A stretch of DNA of 33,692 nt from Pseudomonadota bacterium. Lineage in GTDB: Bacteria; Oederibacteriota; Muellerivitia; Muellerivitales; Muellerivitaceae. The position numbers were made by a program, and so were the translations under genes. Of the stretch, positions 17,254 to 25,429 are shown piece by piece (the stretch's first letter is position 1; each line of letters begins with the position of its first letter). Below the pieces are notes generated by a model. The model did not search any database, was not told the DNA's origin, and saw only the letters and a program-made list of their open reading frames with translations. Location of the stretch: NCBI GenBank assembly GCA_021324075.1, contig JAJPJW010000020.1, forward strand, positions 1-33,692, in the 5' to 3' direction.

Positions 17254-20200
17254 ATGATTTTTCTTTTTATCGAGATCGATCATCCGGAAGTTTCGGGGAA
17301 GAGGGGCGAACCCGAGGCCGACCATGTCCTGGCCAGCCAGTTTTTCCTCATTGAAGAAATCCTTTTCAGCCACGGCGTCCATTGGATGAAACGGACCCCC
17401 ACCGGGGTCCTGGGGGTTTTTGGGGGCGGCGACGGGCCCGAAAGCGCCCCCTTCTCCCCCGGGCCAACCCCGTCCGTTCCCCAGCCCGTCCCCTCCGGAA
17501 TGGCCCAGGGCCGGCCGGGGGAAGCGATCCTGGCCTTGCAAAAAGAATTCCAGAAACGCCCCTGGGACTCCTTCGGCAAAGCCCGGCTCAAGGCCTCCCT
17601 CCACGCCGGGGAAGCGGAACCGGCGGGCCAGAATTACGTGGGCCCGGAGGTCCACCATGCCCTGAAGGTCCTCACCGCCGCCCGGAGCGGCCAAACGCTC
17701 TTAACCGTGCCCGCGGTGCATTTCATCCCCCTGCCCCCGGGGTCCCGCCTCAAGGACATGGGCAAGCACTTCCTCAAGGACCTCACCGAGCCCCAGACCC
17801 TCTATGCGCTCCTCCATCCAGACCTCGCGGAGGAGGGAAACCAACCGCCCCTCTCCCTGGCCGATTATCCCCAGAATTTTTTCCCCCAGGCCTCGCCCTT
17901 CTTCGGCCGGGAGGAGGAAATAGGCGAAATAACGCACCTCCTGGCCGCGCCCCACAACCGGCTGCTGACCCTGATCGGCCCGGGAGGCTTCGGCAAGACG
18001 CGCCTGGCCTTCCAGTCCTCCGCGGAGGTCGTGGAGAAATTCAGGGACGGGATTTTCATCGTGGCCCTGGCCCCCCTCCTGTCGGACCACCTGCTGGTGG
18101 CCAGCATCGCCAACGCGGTGAAGTTTTTCTTTTACGGCCCGGACGACCCGAAGGCCCAGCTCCTGGCCCACCTGAGGGACAAGCAGTTGCTCCTCGTGAT
18201 GGACAACTTCGAGCACGTCATCGAGGGGGCCGAATTGGTGCTGGAGATCCTTTCCGCCGCCCCGGGCGTGAAGGTCCTGGCCACCTCGCGGGAATCCCTG
18301 GGGATCGGGGGGGAGAAGATCTTCGAGGTGCGCGGGCTCCGCTATCCCCCGGTGGAGGAAGCGGCCCAAATGGAATCCTCCAGCGCGGTGCAGCTTTTCC
18401 TCAAGAGCGCCCGCCGCATCCAGCCTTATTTCACGTTGGCGCCGGGGGACCGGGGGCCCCTCCTGGACATCTGCCGCTACCTGGAAGGCATGCCCCTGGG
18501 GCTGGAGCTTTCAGCCACCTGGGTGGGCACCCTTTCGCTCTCGGAAATCGCCTCGAAGATCGAGTCCAGCCGCGATTTCCTCGCCACCTCCATGCCCCAC
18601 CTGCCGGCCCGGCACCGGTCCGTGCGGGCGGTCTTCGAGTATTCCTGGATCCTGCTCACCGAGGGGCAGAAGAAGGCCCTGAAATCCATCTCGGTCTTCC
18701 GGGGCGGTTTCATGCCCGAGGCCGTGAAGAAGGTGGCCGGGGCGGGGGAGGATCTGCTGGAGAAACTGGCCCAGAAATCCCTGCTGCGCCGCAAGGGCGT
18801 CCGGTGGGAGATCCACGAGCTCCTGAAATACTACGCCAAGGAAAAACTGTTCGACGACCCGGAAGAAAAGGAGAAATCCTTCGACGCCCACAGCCGTTAT
18901 TTCAGCCAATGGATGGCCAAGCGGGAGGCCGACCTGACGGGCCCCCGCCAGCAAAAAGCCCTGGAGGAAATGGTCGAGGAGATCGGCAATATCCGCGAGG
19001 GGTGGCGCCGGGCCCTGGGTAAAAGGATGGTGGAGGAACTGCAAGGCTACCTGGAGGCTTATTTCCTGGTCCTGGAGACCAAGGGGTGGTTCCAGGAAGG
19101 CCGGGAAGCCTTCCGGCAGGCCGCCGAGTCCCTCCGGGAGGTTTTCCCCGAAGGCATCCGCTCCGCTTCCGTTTCGGTGCTGTTGGCCCGGCTCCTTTGC
19201 CGTTGGGCGGATTTCGAGCGCAACCTGGGCCACACCACCCAGGCCGGGGAACTTTTGAAGGAGAGCCTGGCGGATTTTAAATCCGCTTCCGCGATGAGCC
19301 AGGCGGGATATGCCCAGGGAAGCCTGGGAAAGGTCTTCGAAACCCAGGGGGATTACAAAACCGCCAAGACCCTCTTCGCCCAGAGCCTGGCCACCTTCCA
19401 AAGGGCCCGGGACCGGCACGGCTCGGCCTGGGCGCTCAACGAGCTGGGCCATATGGAATCGCTGGCCGGCAACTTCAAGGCGTCCCTGTTGCTCGTGCGC
19501 CGGAGCCTCGCCCATTCGGAAGGCCGGGGTGACCGGCGGTCCGTTGGCCATTCCTACATCTTGATGGGGGACGCCTTTTACGGACAGGGGATGCTGGAGG
19601 AATCCAAAGCCTATTACCAGAAGGGACTGGAGGCCTACCTGGAATCGGGGGACCGGCGGGGCATGAGCTGGGCCTTCATCAACTTGGGCCGGGCGGCCGA
19701 GATGCTGGGCGATTACACCGGCGCGCGCCAGATGTACCGGGAAGGGATGGCCATCGCCAAGGACATGGGGGACCTGAGGGGCCTGGCCTGGGTCGACAAC
19801 CTGCTGGGCTTCACCCTCTGGGCCACGGGGGACTACCCCGAAGCCCAAAGGCATTTCCGGGACGGTCTCGCCCTTTACCGGGAGATCGGCGACCACCGGG
19901 GACAGGCCTGGACGCTGGACCTGATGGCCAACGTGAAGCTGGCCCAAAGGGAACCGGCGGAGGCGGAAGAATGTTACCGGCAGGCCCGTGAATTGATCGT
20001 GAAGGAAGGGATGAACGTCCAGAACAAGGCCTGGGATTCCTTCCACCAGGGGGCCCTTTTAGCCTCCCAGGGATCCCAAAGGGAGGCTTTCCAGAAACTC
20101 AAGGAAGGCAACCGCCTGTTCCATTCCATCCGGGAGGGACTGGGAGAACTGAGCTGCCTCCTCCAATTGGGCGAAGTCAGCCTGACCCTGGGGGATACGG

Positions 20201-20625
20201 ATGCGGCCGAAGATTTTTTCCGGAAGGCCGGGACCATGGCCCTGAAACGCCACCTGCCGCCCTTCCTCTCGGATTTGTTGGTGGGCGTGGCCCAGGTGGT
20301 GAAGGCCCGGGGGGACGAGGGGCAGGCTTTGGCGCTCCTGATGGTGGCCCTCTGCCAGCCCACCTGCCGCCAGCCGACCAAGGACCGCACCCTGGTGCTG
20401 GCCAAGGAACTCAGGGCCCCCTTTTCCCCCGAGGAAGTGGAAGGTTCGGCCTACTGGGCCCGGTCCGTTCGTATCCAGGAAGTGGTGGCCAACTGGCTTT
20501 CATCCCGCTCCAAAAGGGGGATGAAAAAAATCTCCCCCGTATCCTCCCGCAAGCCCCGGCTGGCAGCCCGCCGGCGTTCCCCGAAGAAAAGCCCCAAGGC
20601 CCTTAAGAAAGGCCGGCGGAGGTAG
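17254..20625 (+). CDS. Degenerate class III cyclase domain + NB-ARC-type ATPase + TPR protein
   Basis: A 1,123-residue cytosolic signalling protein. Residues 1-190 align with class III adenylate cyclases of the kind fused to AfsR/LuxR-like ATPases: the start IFLFIEID (for FLFTDIEGS), LHAGEAE, NYVGPEV and LKDMGKHFLKDL are recognisable. The catalytic positions are lost: metal Asp 1 is Glu, Asp 2 of GDG is Thr in TPTG, and the N..R pair is His..Lys. Residues 215-490 are an NB-ARC-type ATPase with Walker A GPGGFGKT (Lys248), Walker B LLLVMDNFEHV (Asp317) and LATSRESLG. A winged-helix-like region (465-535) and about nine 40-residue TPRs (640-1070) follow. Instead of a LuxR helix-turn-helix it ends in a 40-residue Lys/Arg/Ser/Pro tail. 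The ATG at 17254 has GGAAAGGA about ten bases upstream. The ATPase looks active and the cyclase dead; the output is unknown. Confidence 0.85.
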   Translation: MIFLFIEIDHPEVSGKRGEPEADHVLASQFFLIEEILFSHGVHWMKRTPTGVLGVFGGGDGPESAPFSPGPTPSVPQPVPSGMAQGRPGEAILALQKEFQKRPWDSFGKARLKASLHAGEAEPAGQNYVGPEVHHALKVLTAARSGQTLLTVPAVHFIPLPPGSRLKDMGKHFLKDLTEPQTLYALLHPDLAEEGNQPPLSLADYPQNFFPQASPFFGREEEIGEITHLLAAPHNRLLTLIGPGGFGKTRLAFQSSAEVVEKFRDGIFIVALAPLLSDHLLVASIANAVKFFFYGPDDPKAQLLAHLRDKQLLLVMDNFEHVIEGAELVLEILSAAPGVKVLATSRESLGIGGEKIFEVRGLRYPPVEEAAQMESSSAVQLFLKSARRIQPYFTLAPGDRGPLLDICRYLEGMPLGLELSATWVGTLSLSEIASKIESSRDFLATSMPHLPARHRSVRAVFEYSWILLTEGQKKALKSISVFRGGFMPEAVKKVAGAGEDLLEKLAQKSLLRRKGVRWEIHELLKYYAKEKLFDDPEEKEKSFDAHSRYFSQWMAKREADLTGPRQQKALEEMVEEIGNIREGWRRALGKRMVEELQGYLEAYFLVLETKGWFQEGREAFRQAAESLREVFPEGIRSASVSVLLARLLCRWADFERNLGHTTQAGELLKESLADFKSASAMSQAGYAQGSLGKVFETQGDYKTAKTLFAQSLATFQRARDRHGSAWALNELGHMESLAGNFKASLLLVRRSLAHSEGRGDRRSVGHSYILMGDAFYGQGMLEESKAYYQKGLEAYLESGDRRGMSWAFINLGRAAEMLGDYTGARQMYREGMAIAKDMGDLRGLAWVDNLLGFTLWATGDYPEAQRHFRDGLALYREIGDHRGQAWTLDLMANVKLAQREPAEAEECYRQARELIVKEGMNVQNKAWDSFHQGALLASQGSQREAFQKLKEGNRLFHSIREGLGELSCLLQLGEVSLTLGDTDAAEDFFRKAGTMALKRHLPPFLSDLLVGVAQVVKARGDEGQALALLMVALCQPTCRQPTKDRTLVLAKELRAPFSPEEVEGSAYWARSVRIQEVVANWLSSRSKRGMKKISPVSSRKPRLAARRRSPKKSPKALKKGRRR

Positions 20626-20709
20626 TTTCCGTCCCTCAATAAAAGAAACGCCAATTCAGCCAAAAACCGCTATATTTCCCCTGCTTCGTTTTGTCACCCA
20701 GCCTTTTTG

Positions 20710-20737
20710 GGAATAAAACCGCCGGTTAAGCCACTGG
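20710..20737 (+). promoter_or_regulatory. Putative ECF-type promoter of the sigma-factor gene
   Basis: GGAATAAA (20710-20717), 14 bases, then CACTGG (20732-20737). It matches the three other sites in the window (22222, 25348, 30814) except for G in place of A at the fifth base of the downstream box. It lies about 60 bases before the sigma gene start, which implies autoregulation. An 8-bp inverted repeat, ACCCAGCC/GGCTGGGT (20697-20704/20763-20770), brackets the site. Confidence 0.55.
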
Positions 20738-20797
20738 GTTAAGGAAGGGTAAAAAAACCCGTGGCTGGGTACCGGAAGTCCTTGCGCGGGGAGCCCT

Positions 20798-21370
20798 TTG
20801 GAAGACCGTGAATTGGTGGAAAAACTTTTGGCCAAGGAAGAGGCGGCCTACCGGTATTTTTACGGCACCTACCGGGACAAAATCTACAAGGCCAGCGTCT
20901 ATCTCCTGGGATACCAGGACCCGGACGCCGAGGACGTAACCCAGGAAGTCTTCCTGGCGGCCTTGAAACAGCTTCCCCAGTTTGAATTCCGCTCCAGCCT
21001 GTACCACTGGCTTTACCGGATCTGCATGTACCTTTGTTACGAAAGGATCCGCAAGCGAAGGCGCCAGGTCGCCAGCCTGGAAGACGAGTTGGAAACGGCC
21101 GCCGCCCCCCTGGTCTTCGGCCAGGACCAGGCCCTGGACGACCAGGAGAGGCAAAAGGCCCTGGAAACCATCGAGGCGCAGCGCCAGTTGATGGGGGACC
21201 CCTGCCGGGGCCTGCTGGACCTGAGGGAAAAGCAACAGAAGAGCTACGCCCAGATCGCCGACGCCCTCAAGGTTCCCATCGGTACGGTGATGTCGAGGCT
21301 GGCGAGGTGCAAGGAAGCATTGAAGGCCCTGGTTTTAAAGGCCTTAAAGGAAAAGCCGCATGGCGGATGA
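20798..21370 (+). CDS. ECF-family RNA polymerase sigma factor
   Basis: A 190-residue extracytoplasmic-function sigma factor. Region 2 covers about residues 8-90: DAEDVTQEVFL (43-53) is the region 2.2 core-binding helix and LYHWLYRICMYLCYERIRKR (69-88) spans 2.3-2.4 for -10 melting and recognition. Region 4 covers about 130-182, with the helix-turn-helix SYAQIADALKVPIGTVMSRL (149-168) for -35 binding. The start is TTG at 20798, with GGGGAG six bases upstream and the rest of the protein beginning at the normal place (EDRELVEKLL). The candidate anti-sigma gene overlaps its end by 11 bases. Its likely targets are the GGAATAAA-N13/14-CACTAG sites, including one upstream of itself. Confidence 0.93.
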   Translation: MEDRELVEKLLAKEEAAYRYFYGTYRDKIYKASVYLLGYQDPDAEDVTQEVFLAALKQLPQFEFRSSLYHWLYRICMYLCYERIRKRRRQVASLEDELETAAAPLVFGQDQALDDQERQKALETIEAQRQLMGDPCRGLLDLREKQQKSYAQIADALKVPIGTVMSRLARCKEALKALVLKALKEKPHGG

Positions 21371-22127
21371 CCTCATCATCAAATTTTTCAGGGAAGACCT
21401 GACCGAGGCGGAGGAAACGGCCCTTTTGGAAAGGCTGTCGTCCTCCGTGGAGGATGCTTTGCGCTTCGGCCAGCACGCCGAGGCTTCCTACCTCCATTAC
21501 GGGCTCCCCGAACCGAAATGGCGGGGCGGCCCGCCTCCCCCCGGATTCCCCTCCCATTCCGGTTCCAAGCTGTGGCTTTGGTTGACGCTGGCCTTCCTGG
21601 CCGGGCTGTCCTCCTGGAGTGCCTGGACCTTTTGGAAGGGAAATGAAAACAAGCCTTTGACCGCCGTTTCGAGGACCGCACCCGGGGTTTCCCCTTCCCT
21701 TCCGGCGGTGAAACAACGGGGTTCCATCCTTTCGGGCGAAAAGGCTGTCATCCCCGACCACTTACCCGAGAGCCCGGCGCAAAACCGGGACTCCTTATCG
21801 ACCGCCCAACCTGCGGCCTCCAGGACCCTGGCCCAGGACAACTTGCCCGCTTCCACACCCATTCCGGCCGCAGTTCCGGGCCGATCCCATACCAACCTGG
21901 AGGTGCAGGTGAAGCGGGCCAAAGCGGGACCTGTGACCGTGAGGGTGGTGGGGCCGGACGGGGCCCAGGCCGTGATGCTTTACCAGGGGATGCTGCAACC
22001 CGGCAATTGGGCTTTCGACTGGAACGGCCGCCTGGCCAATGGGAGGGCCCCGCCGGCGGGAACCTATCAAATCCAGGTGGTTTCAGGGGCCGTCACCCTC
22101 AACAAGCCGGTGGTCCTTCGAAAATAG
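21360..22127 (+). CDS. Candidate anti-sigma factor with one membrane segment and FlgD-like periplasmic domain
   Basis: A 255-residue membrane protein. Residues 1-50 (FFREDLTEAEETALLERLSS) resemble the short helical anti-sigma domain of non-zinc anti-sigma factors; no HxxxCxxC is present. Residues 71-91 form a single membrane helix (LWLWLTLAFLAGLSSWSAWT). A Pro/Ser/Thr-rich spacer (95-180) leads to a C-terminal FlgD Ig-like domain (about 181-255) with WAFDWNGRLANGRAPPAGTY, so the topology is cytoplasmic N-terminus and periplasmic C-terminus. It starts at ATG 21360 behind AAGGA and overlaps the sigma gene by 11 bases, the usual arrangement of a sigma/anti-sigma pair. The assignment rests on position, topology and the N-terminal helix pattern; binding to the sigma factor is inferred. 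Confidence 0.7.
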   Translation: MADDLIIKFFREDLTEAEETALLERLSSSVEDALRFGQHAEASYLHYGLPEPKWRGGPPPPGFPSHSGSKLWLWLTLAFLAGLSSWSAWTFWKGNENKPLTAVSRTAPGVSPSLPAVKQRGSILSGEKAVIPDHLPESPAQNRDSLSTAQPAASRTLAQDNLPASTPIPAAVPGRSHTNLEVQVKRAKAGPVTVRVVGPDGAQAVMLYQGMLQPGNWAFDWNGRLANGRAPPAGTYQIQVVSGAVTLNKPVVLRK

Positions 22128-22221
22128 CCTGGAAATAGCTTTTTTTACCTTTGCATGACATTGACCCCGAATTCGTTGTTTTCCCGTCCCAAAGAATGTG
22201 TTAAAAAAAATGTCCTTTGAT

Positions 22222-22250
22222 GGAATAAAGGGGCCCCTTCCTACACTAGT
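22222..22250 (+). promoter_or_regulatory. Putative ECF-type promoter before the PorV-like gene
   Basis: GGAATAAA (22222-22229), 14 bases, CACTAGT (22244-22250), with TTCCTA just before the downstream box. The predicted transcript would begin near 22257 and carry a leader of about 105 bases, in which GGCTCAAA (22260-22267) can pair with TTTGAGCC (22318-22325). Confidence 0.6.
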
Positions 22251-22362
22251 TGTGTGGAAGGCTCAAATGGCCCCTTGATCAGCCTTGCGGTTGAAAAGGG
22301 ACTTTTTTTATGACTTTTTTGAGCCTCACTATTTTCCGGAAGTGTATAGGCGGGCAGTTGTA

Positions 22363-23976
22363 ATGCCCCGCACTCCTATCGCCCATTCGGAGCCTTCCAG
22401 TTTTTTCCGGCTCCTGTTTCCGGTCCTTTCCGCCTGGTTGTTCCTTGTTCCGGCCCTTTCCCTGGGCGGCCAAACCCTTTATTCCGCTTCCAGCCAAACC
22501 AACCCCCTGGACAACATCCCCCAAGCCGCCCGTTCGGCCGGCATGGGTTCGGCTTTTACCGCCGTGGCCGACGATGCCTCGGCCCTTTTGTCCAACCCGG
22601 CGGGATTGGGATTCCTCAACCGAGGCCAATTGTCCCTGAACAGCGATTTATGGCTGGTGGGAACTTTCCAGGAAACGGCCCTGGCCGGGTTCCCGGCGGG
22701 TGAAGCGGGAGGCTTCGGCCTGGCGGCCCATTACCTGGATTACGGTTCCATGGAAGGGAGGGACAATTCGGGATCCCTCACGTCCAGCTACAGCGCCAAC
22801 CGCCTGGGACTGCAGGCGGGTTGGGGATATGCCTTCCTGAAAGACTGGTCGCTGGGTGTGGGGTTCGGCGGCTCCCAAACCACTTTGGCCGGAACGGATT
22901 ACACCCACGTGACTTCCAAGCTGGGGTTGCTATGGCAAAATGGCCAGGGACTCCGGCTGGGGGCTTCCTACGTCAACGCCGGGTGGATTTCCCCCGGGGG
23001 AGCAAGTGAAGACGCGGTGAACCTGGGGGCTTCTTATGACTGGGCCTTGGACCGGGCCGACCGGCTATTGGTGGCGGTAGGGGGCTCCTTGGAACCCAAT
23101 GCCGTCAGCTATCTCCAGGCGGGAGCCGAATTTTCCCTCCAGGGGCAGGTTTTCCTGCGCGTGGGATACCAGGTTCCTCTTTCGGACGAAGCCCTCGGGG
23201 GTTTGACGGACCTGACGGCGGGAGCCGGGTTCCATCTTTCCGACTTCAGCCTGGACTATGCCTTTCTCCCCTATGGGGATTTGGGTGTCGCCCACCGGGT
23301 CAGCATCGGATATTTTTTCGGAAACCCGAAGCAAGAAAAAGCGGCTTACGGGTCCCCCGCTGCTTTCGGGTCTGCGAAACCGCCCGATGTAACCTCAAAA
23401 GAAAACACCGCAACTCATCCCGGGTCCTTGAACCCCGCCCTTGGAATGCAGGGGACGGGCCTTCCGCCCGCGACGTCCAGTGTAAAGACCGGCAGCGGGC
23501 TGACAAACACGACCGGCGTCGGTTCCAATTTCCCCCCCTTGCCTTCGGACAGCCCCATCCCTTCCTCTTCCTCGAACCCGGGAGCGGCCGCCACCGCGGG
23601 GTCGGCAACAACCGTTTCCCAGCCGCAAACCGCCACGGCCGCCATGGGGCCTGCAACAGCGCCTTCCCAGCCGCAAACGGCGGACTCCAACAGTCCCAAA
23701 GATTCCCTGGTCGTCCAGTTCGACCTTCCGGATAATTCCTCCCCCAGCGGGGCTGAGTTGGAAAAAGAAGGGAAATATAAAGAGGCGATGAGCGCCTACC
23801 TGGACGCGGTCAAGCAAAACCCCCAGGACACAGCCTCCTGGTGGGCCATGGGAAACCTGTACCGGAAGGGCGGCCAAAAAACCTACGCCATCCAATGCTT
23901 TGAACAGGTTCTCAAGCTCCAGCCGTCCAACCAGAAATTATCGGATTGGCTTCAAAACTACAAATTACAACCTTAG
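22363..23976 (+). CDS. PorV/PorQ-like outer-membrane beta-barrel fused to C-terminal TPR
   Basis: A 537-residue exported protein. A signal peptide covers about residues 1-36. The N-terminal motif GMGSAFTAVADDAS...NPAGLG (60-83) is the signature of the PorV/PorQ family (FadL-like barrels). About 300 residues of alternating, aromatic-ended beta strands follow, to a strand VSIGYFFG. Residues 330-460 are a Ser/Pro/Thr/Ala-rich linker. Residues 465-537 (GKYKEAMSAYLDAVKQNPQD..., CFEQVLKLQPSNQ) are two TPRs. In type IX secretion PorV carries C-terminal-domain cargo at the outer membrane; here the next genes encode proteins with such C-termini. The start is uncertain: ATG 22363 gives a clean signal peptide, while GTG 22339 and TTG 22285 are in frame. 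The TPR fusion is unusual. Confidence 0.75.
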   Translation: MPRTPIAHSEPSSFFRLLFPVLSAWLFLVPALSLGGQTLYSASSQTNPLDNIPQAARSAGMGSAFTAVADDASALLSNPAGLGFLNRGQLSLNSDLWLVGTFQETALAGFPAGEAGGFGLAAHYLDYGSMEGRDNSGSLTSSYSANRLGLQAGWGYAFLKDWSLGVGFGGSQTTLAGTDYTHVTSKLGLLWQNGQGLRLGASYVNAGWISPGGASEDAVNLGASYDWALDRADRLLVAVGGSLEPNAVSYLQAGAEFSLQGQVFLRVGYQVPLSDEALGGLTDLTAGAGFHLSDFSLDYAFLPYGDLGVAHRVSIGYFFGNPKQEKAAYGSPAAFGSAKPPDVTSKENTATHPGSLNPALGMQGTGLPPATSSVKTGSGLTNTTGVGSNFPPLPSDSPIPSSSSNPGAAATAGSATTVSQPQTATAAMGPATAPSQPQTADSNSPKDSLVVQFDLPDNSSPSGAELEKEGKYKEAMSAYLDAVKQNPQDTASWWAMGNLYRKGGQKTYAIQCFEQVLKLQPSNQKLSDWLQNYKLQP

Positions 23977-23987
23977 GGAACCGGACC

Positions 23988-25193
23988 ATGGGAATGCGGC
24001 ATAGGGTTAAAAAATGGATCGTTGGGATTCCGCTGGTATGCCTGGGATTGCACGGGACCGGCGAAAAGGCCCTTGCCCAGACCCCCATTTGCTGCCAGGG
24101 GGTCACTTTCTTCAATGGATTTAATAATCCCGCCGGCTTGGCGATCCAATACGGACTTGGATTGATTTATGTTGGCGACCGGGCCAACCACCAGGTTCAA
24201 GTCCTGAATATGCAGGGGATGTCGGTCACGGCCTTTTCCGCAAGTCCACCGATGGATTCGGTCGATGTTTCGGTCGATACGGCCGGCAATATTTTTGTGG
24301 CGGATTACAATGGCGGCCTGATTCGGGAGTTTAATTCAAGCTACAACGAAATTCCGGTTTTGTTCACCGGTGGCCCTCCCAGCTTGCCAAGGGGTCTCTG
24401 GGTGGACGGCCCGCCCGCAACCGAATCGCTCTATATTTCATACCAGGACAGTTCCGTGATCCGTTTTGACCGTGGCAGCACGGTTTTTTCCGCGGCGGTG
24501 ACCTATCCAGGTTTGACGGGAGTGCCGGACCAACTGGTGAAACAAGGTAATTACCTTTATGTCGCGGACACGACCTCCAACCAAATTGCGAAATTCGACG
24601 TTTCCGGCGGAGCGCCTGTTACGGTTTATTCGATCACCGGCCCCTATGGAATAAGGACGGACCTGGCGGGGAATTTTTTCGTCGTCGGGGGCAACGTGGT
24701 CTTCCGGTATGGCGATTTGGCAGCCGCGCCGGTCACCGACTGTCTCATCCCGAATTTTCCATGGTCGGCGGTGGTCAACCCAGCGGGTGAAGTCTTCGTT
24801 AGTGAGTACGATGGCACCGGTGTTACGGTTATCCAAAGCTGCGTGACCGAACCTTCCTTGACCCCAACGCCCACCTTCACCCCTACGCCCACGCCCACCT
24901 CGACCCCTCCGGCCTCTGTAGGGCAGTTTTTCCTCTACCCTTCACCTGCCACCGGAACAACGGCTACCGCGGCCTATTACATGGCCCAACCGGGCCAGAT
25001 GGAGTTGAGGGTTTGGAACGAGAAGGCCGAGATCGTGACGCGGGTCACGGATTCGAAGCCGGCCGGTTCCCAGGTGACGCCCTTTTCCATCGCGGGCTTC
25101 GGGTCGGGGATCTATTTTTACTCCCTGACCCTCACTTATTCATCGGGTGCGGTGGAGAAATTCGGCCCCAAGAAGTTCGCTATCCTGCATTAA
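23988..25193 (+). CDS. Secreted beta-propeller protein with FlgD/sorting-like C-terminus
   Basis: A 401-residue exported protein, 11 bases after the PorV-like gene and surely co-transcribed. A signal peptide covers about 1-33 (ending KALAQ). Residues 35-290 form an NHL/SMP-30-like propeller: PAGLAIQYGLGLIYVGDRA, VSVDTAGNIFVADYNGGLI, YLYVADTTSNQIAKFDV. The domain opens with TPICCQG, a CCQ start also found in both propellers of the large subtilase. A TPTPTFTPTPTPTSTPP linker (about 287-306) leads to a 95-residue C-terminal domain, YPSPATGTT...SGIYFYSLTL, ending FAILH, which resembles FlgD Ig-like and type IX sorting domains. The ATG at 23988 has AGGGAA eight bases upstream. Probably surface-exposed; ligand unknown. 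Confidence 0.75.
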   Translation: MGMRHRVKKWIVGIPLVCLGLHGTGEKALAQTPICCQGVTFFNGFNNPAGLAIQYGLGLIYVGDRANHQVQVLNMQGMSVTAFSASPPMDSVDVSVDTAGNIFVADYNGGLIREFNSSYNEIPVLFTGGPPSLPRGLWVDGPPATESLYISYQDSSVIRFDRGSTVFSAAVTYPGLTGVPDQLVKQGNYLYVADTTSNQIAKFDVSGGAPVTVYSITGPYGIRTDLAGNFFVVGGNVVFRYGDLAAAPVTDCLIPNFPWSAVVNPAGEVFVSEYDGTGVTVIQSCVTEPSLTPTPTFTPTPTPTSTPPASVGQFFLYPSPATGTTATAAYYMAQPGQMELRVWNEKAEIVTRVTDSKPAGSQVTPFSIAGFGSGIYFYSLTLTYSSGAVEKFGPKKFAILH

Positions 25194-25347
25194 AAATAAA
25201 ATCACTTTAGACGGTTATCGCTGAAGTCCTTCCAAAGAAAATCTAACGTTCGGTTAACTTCGTTTAACCTAAAATCGTTTCCGACTTCTTTTGAATGAGA
25301 AGGATGGGGAATGGTTCTGCTTTTTCATTTATTGGAAAATTTTTTTT

Positions 25348-25374
25348 GGAATAAAGACGACATTCCTCCACTAG
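25348..25374 (+). promoter_or_regulatory. Putative ECF-type promoter of the subtilase gene
   Basis: GGAATAAA (25348-25355), 13 bases ending TTCCTC, CACTAG (25369-25374). Transcription would begin near 25380. That rules out the ATG at 25379 as a start and supports the ATG at 25430. Confidence 0.6.
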
Positions 25375-25429
25375 GGACATGACGAACCTATTTAAAGATG
25401 GACCTATTTTTTTATTTGAGGGTATTTCC

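Noticed and set aside
18511-20046. Minus-strand open frame of 511 codons opposite the NB-ARC/TPR gene
   Set aside because: Low-complexity Gly/Pro/Leu/Gln product typical of antisense frames; the plus strand carries clear Walker motifs and TPRs.
25252-25269. GGTTAA/TTAACC hairpin after the propeller gene as a terminator
   Set aside because: Only six base pairs, AT-rich and followed by no T run; too weak to call.
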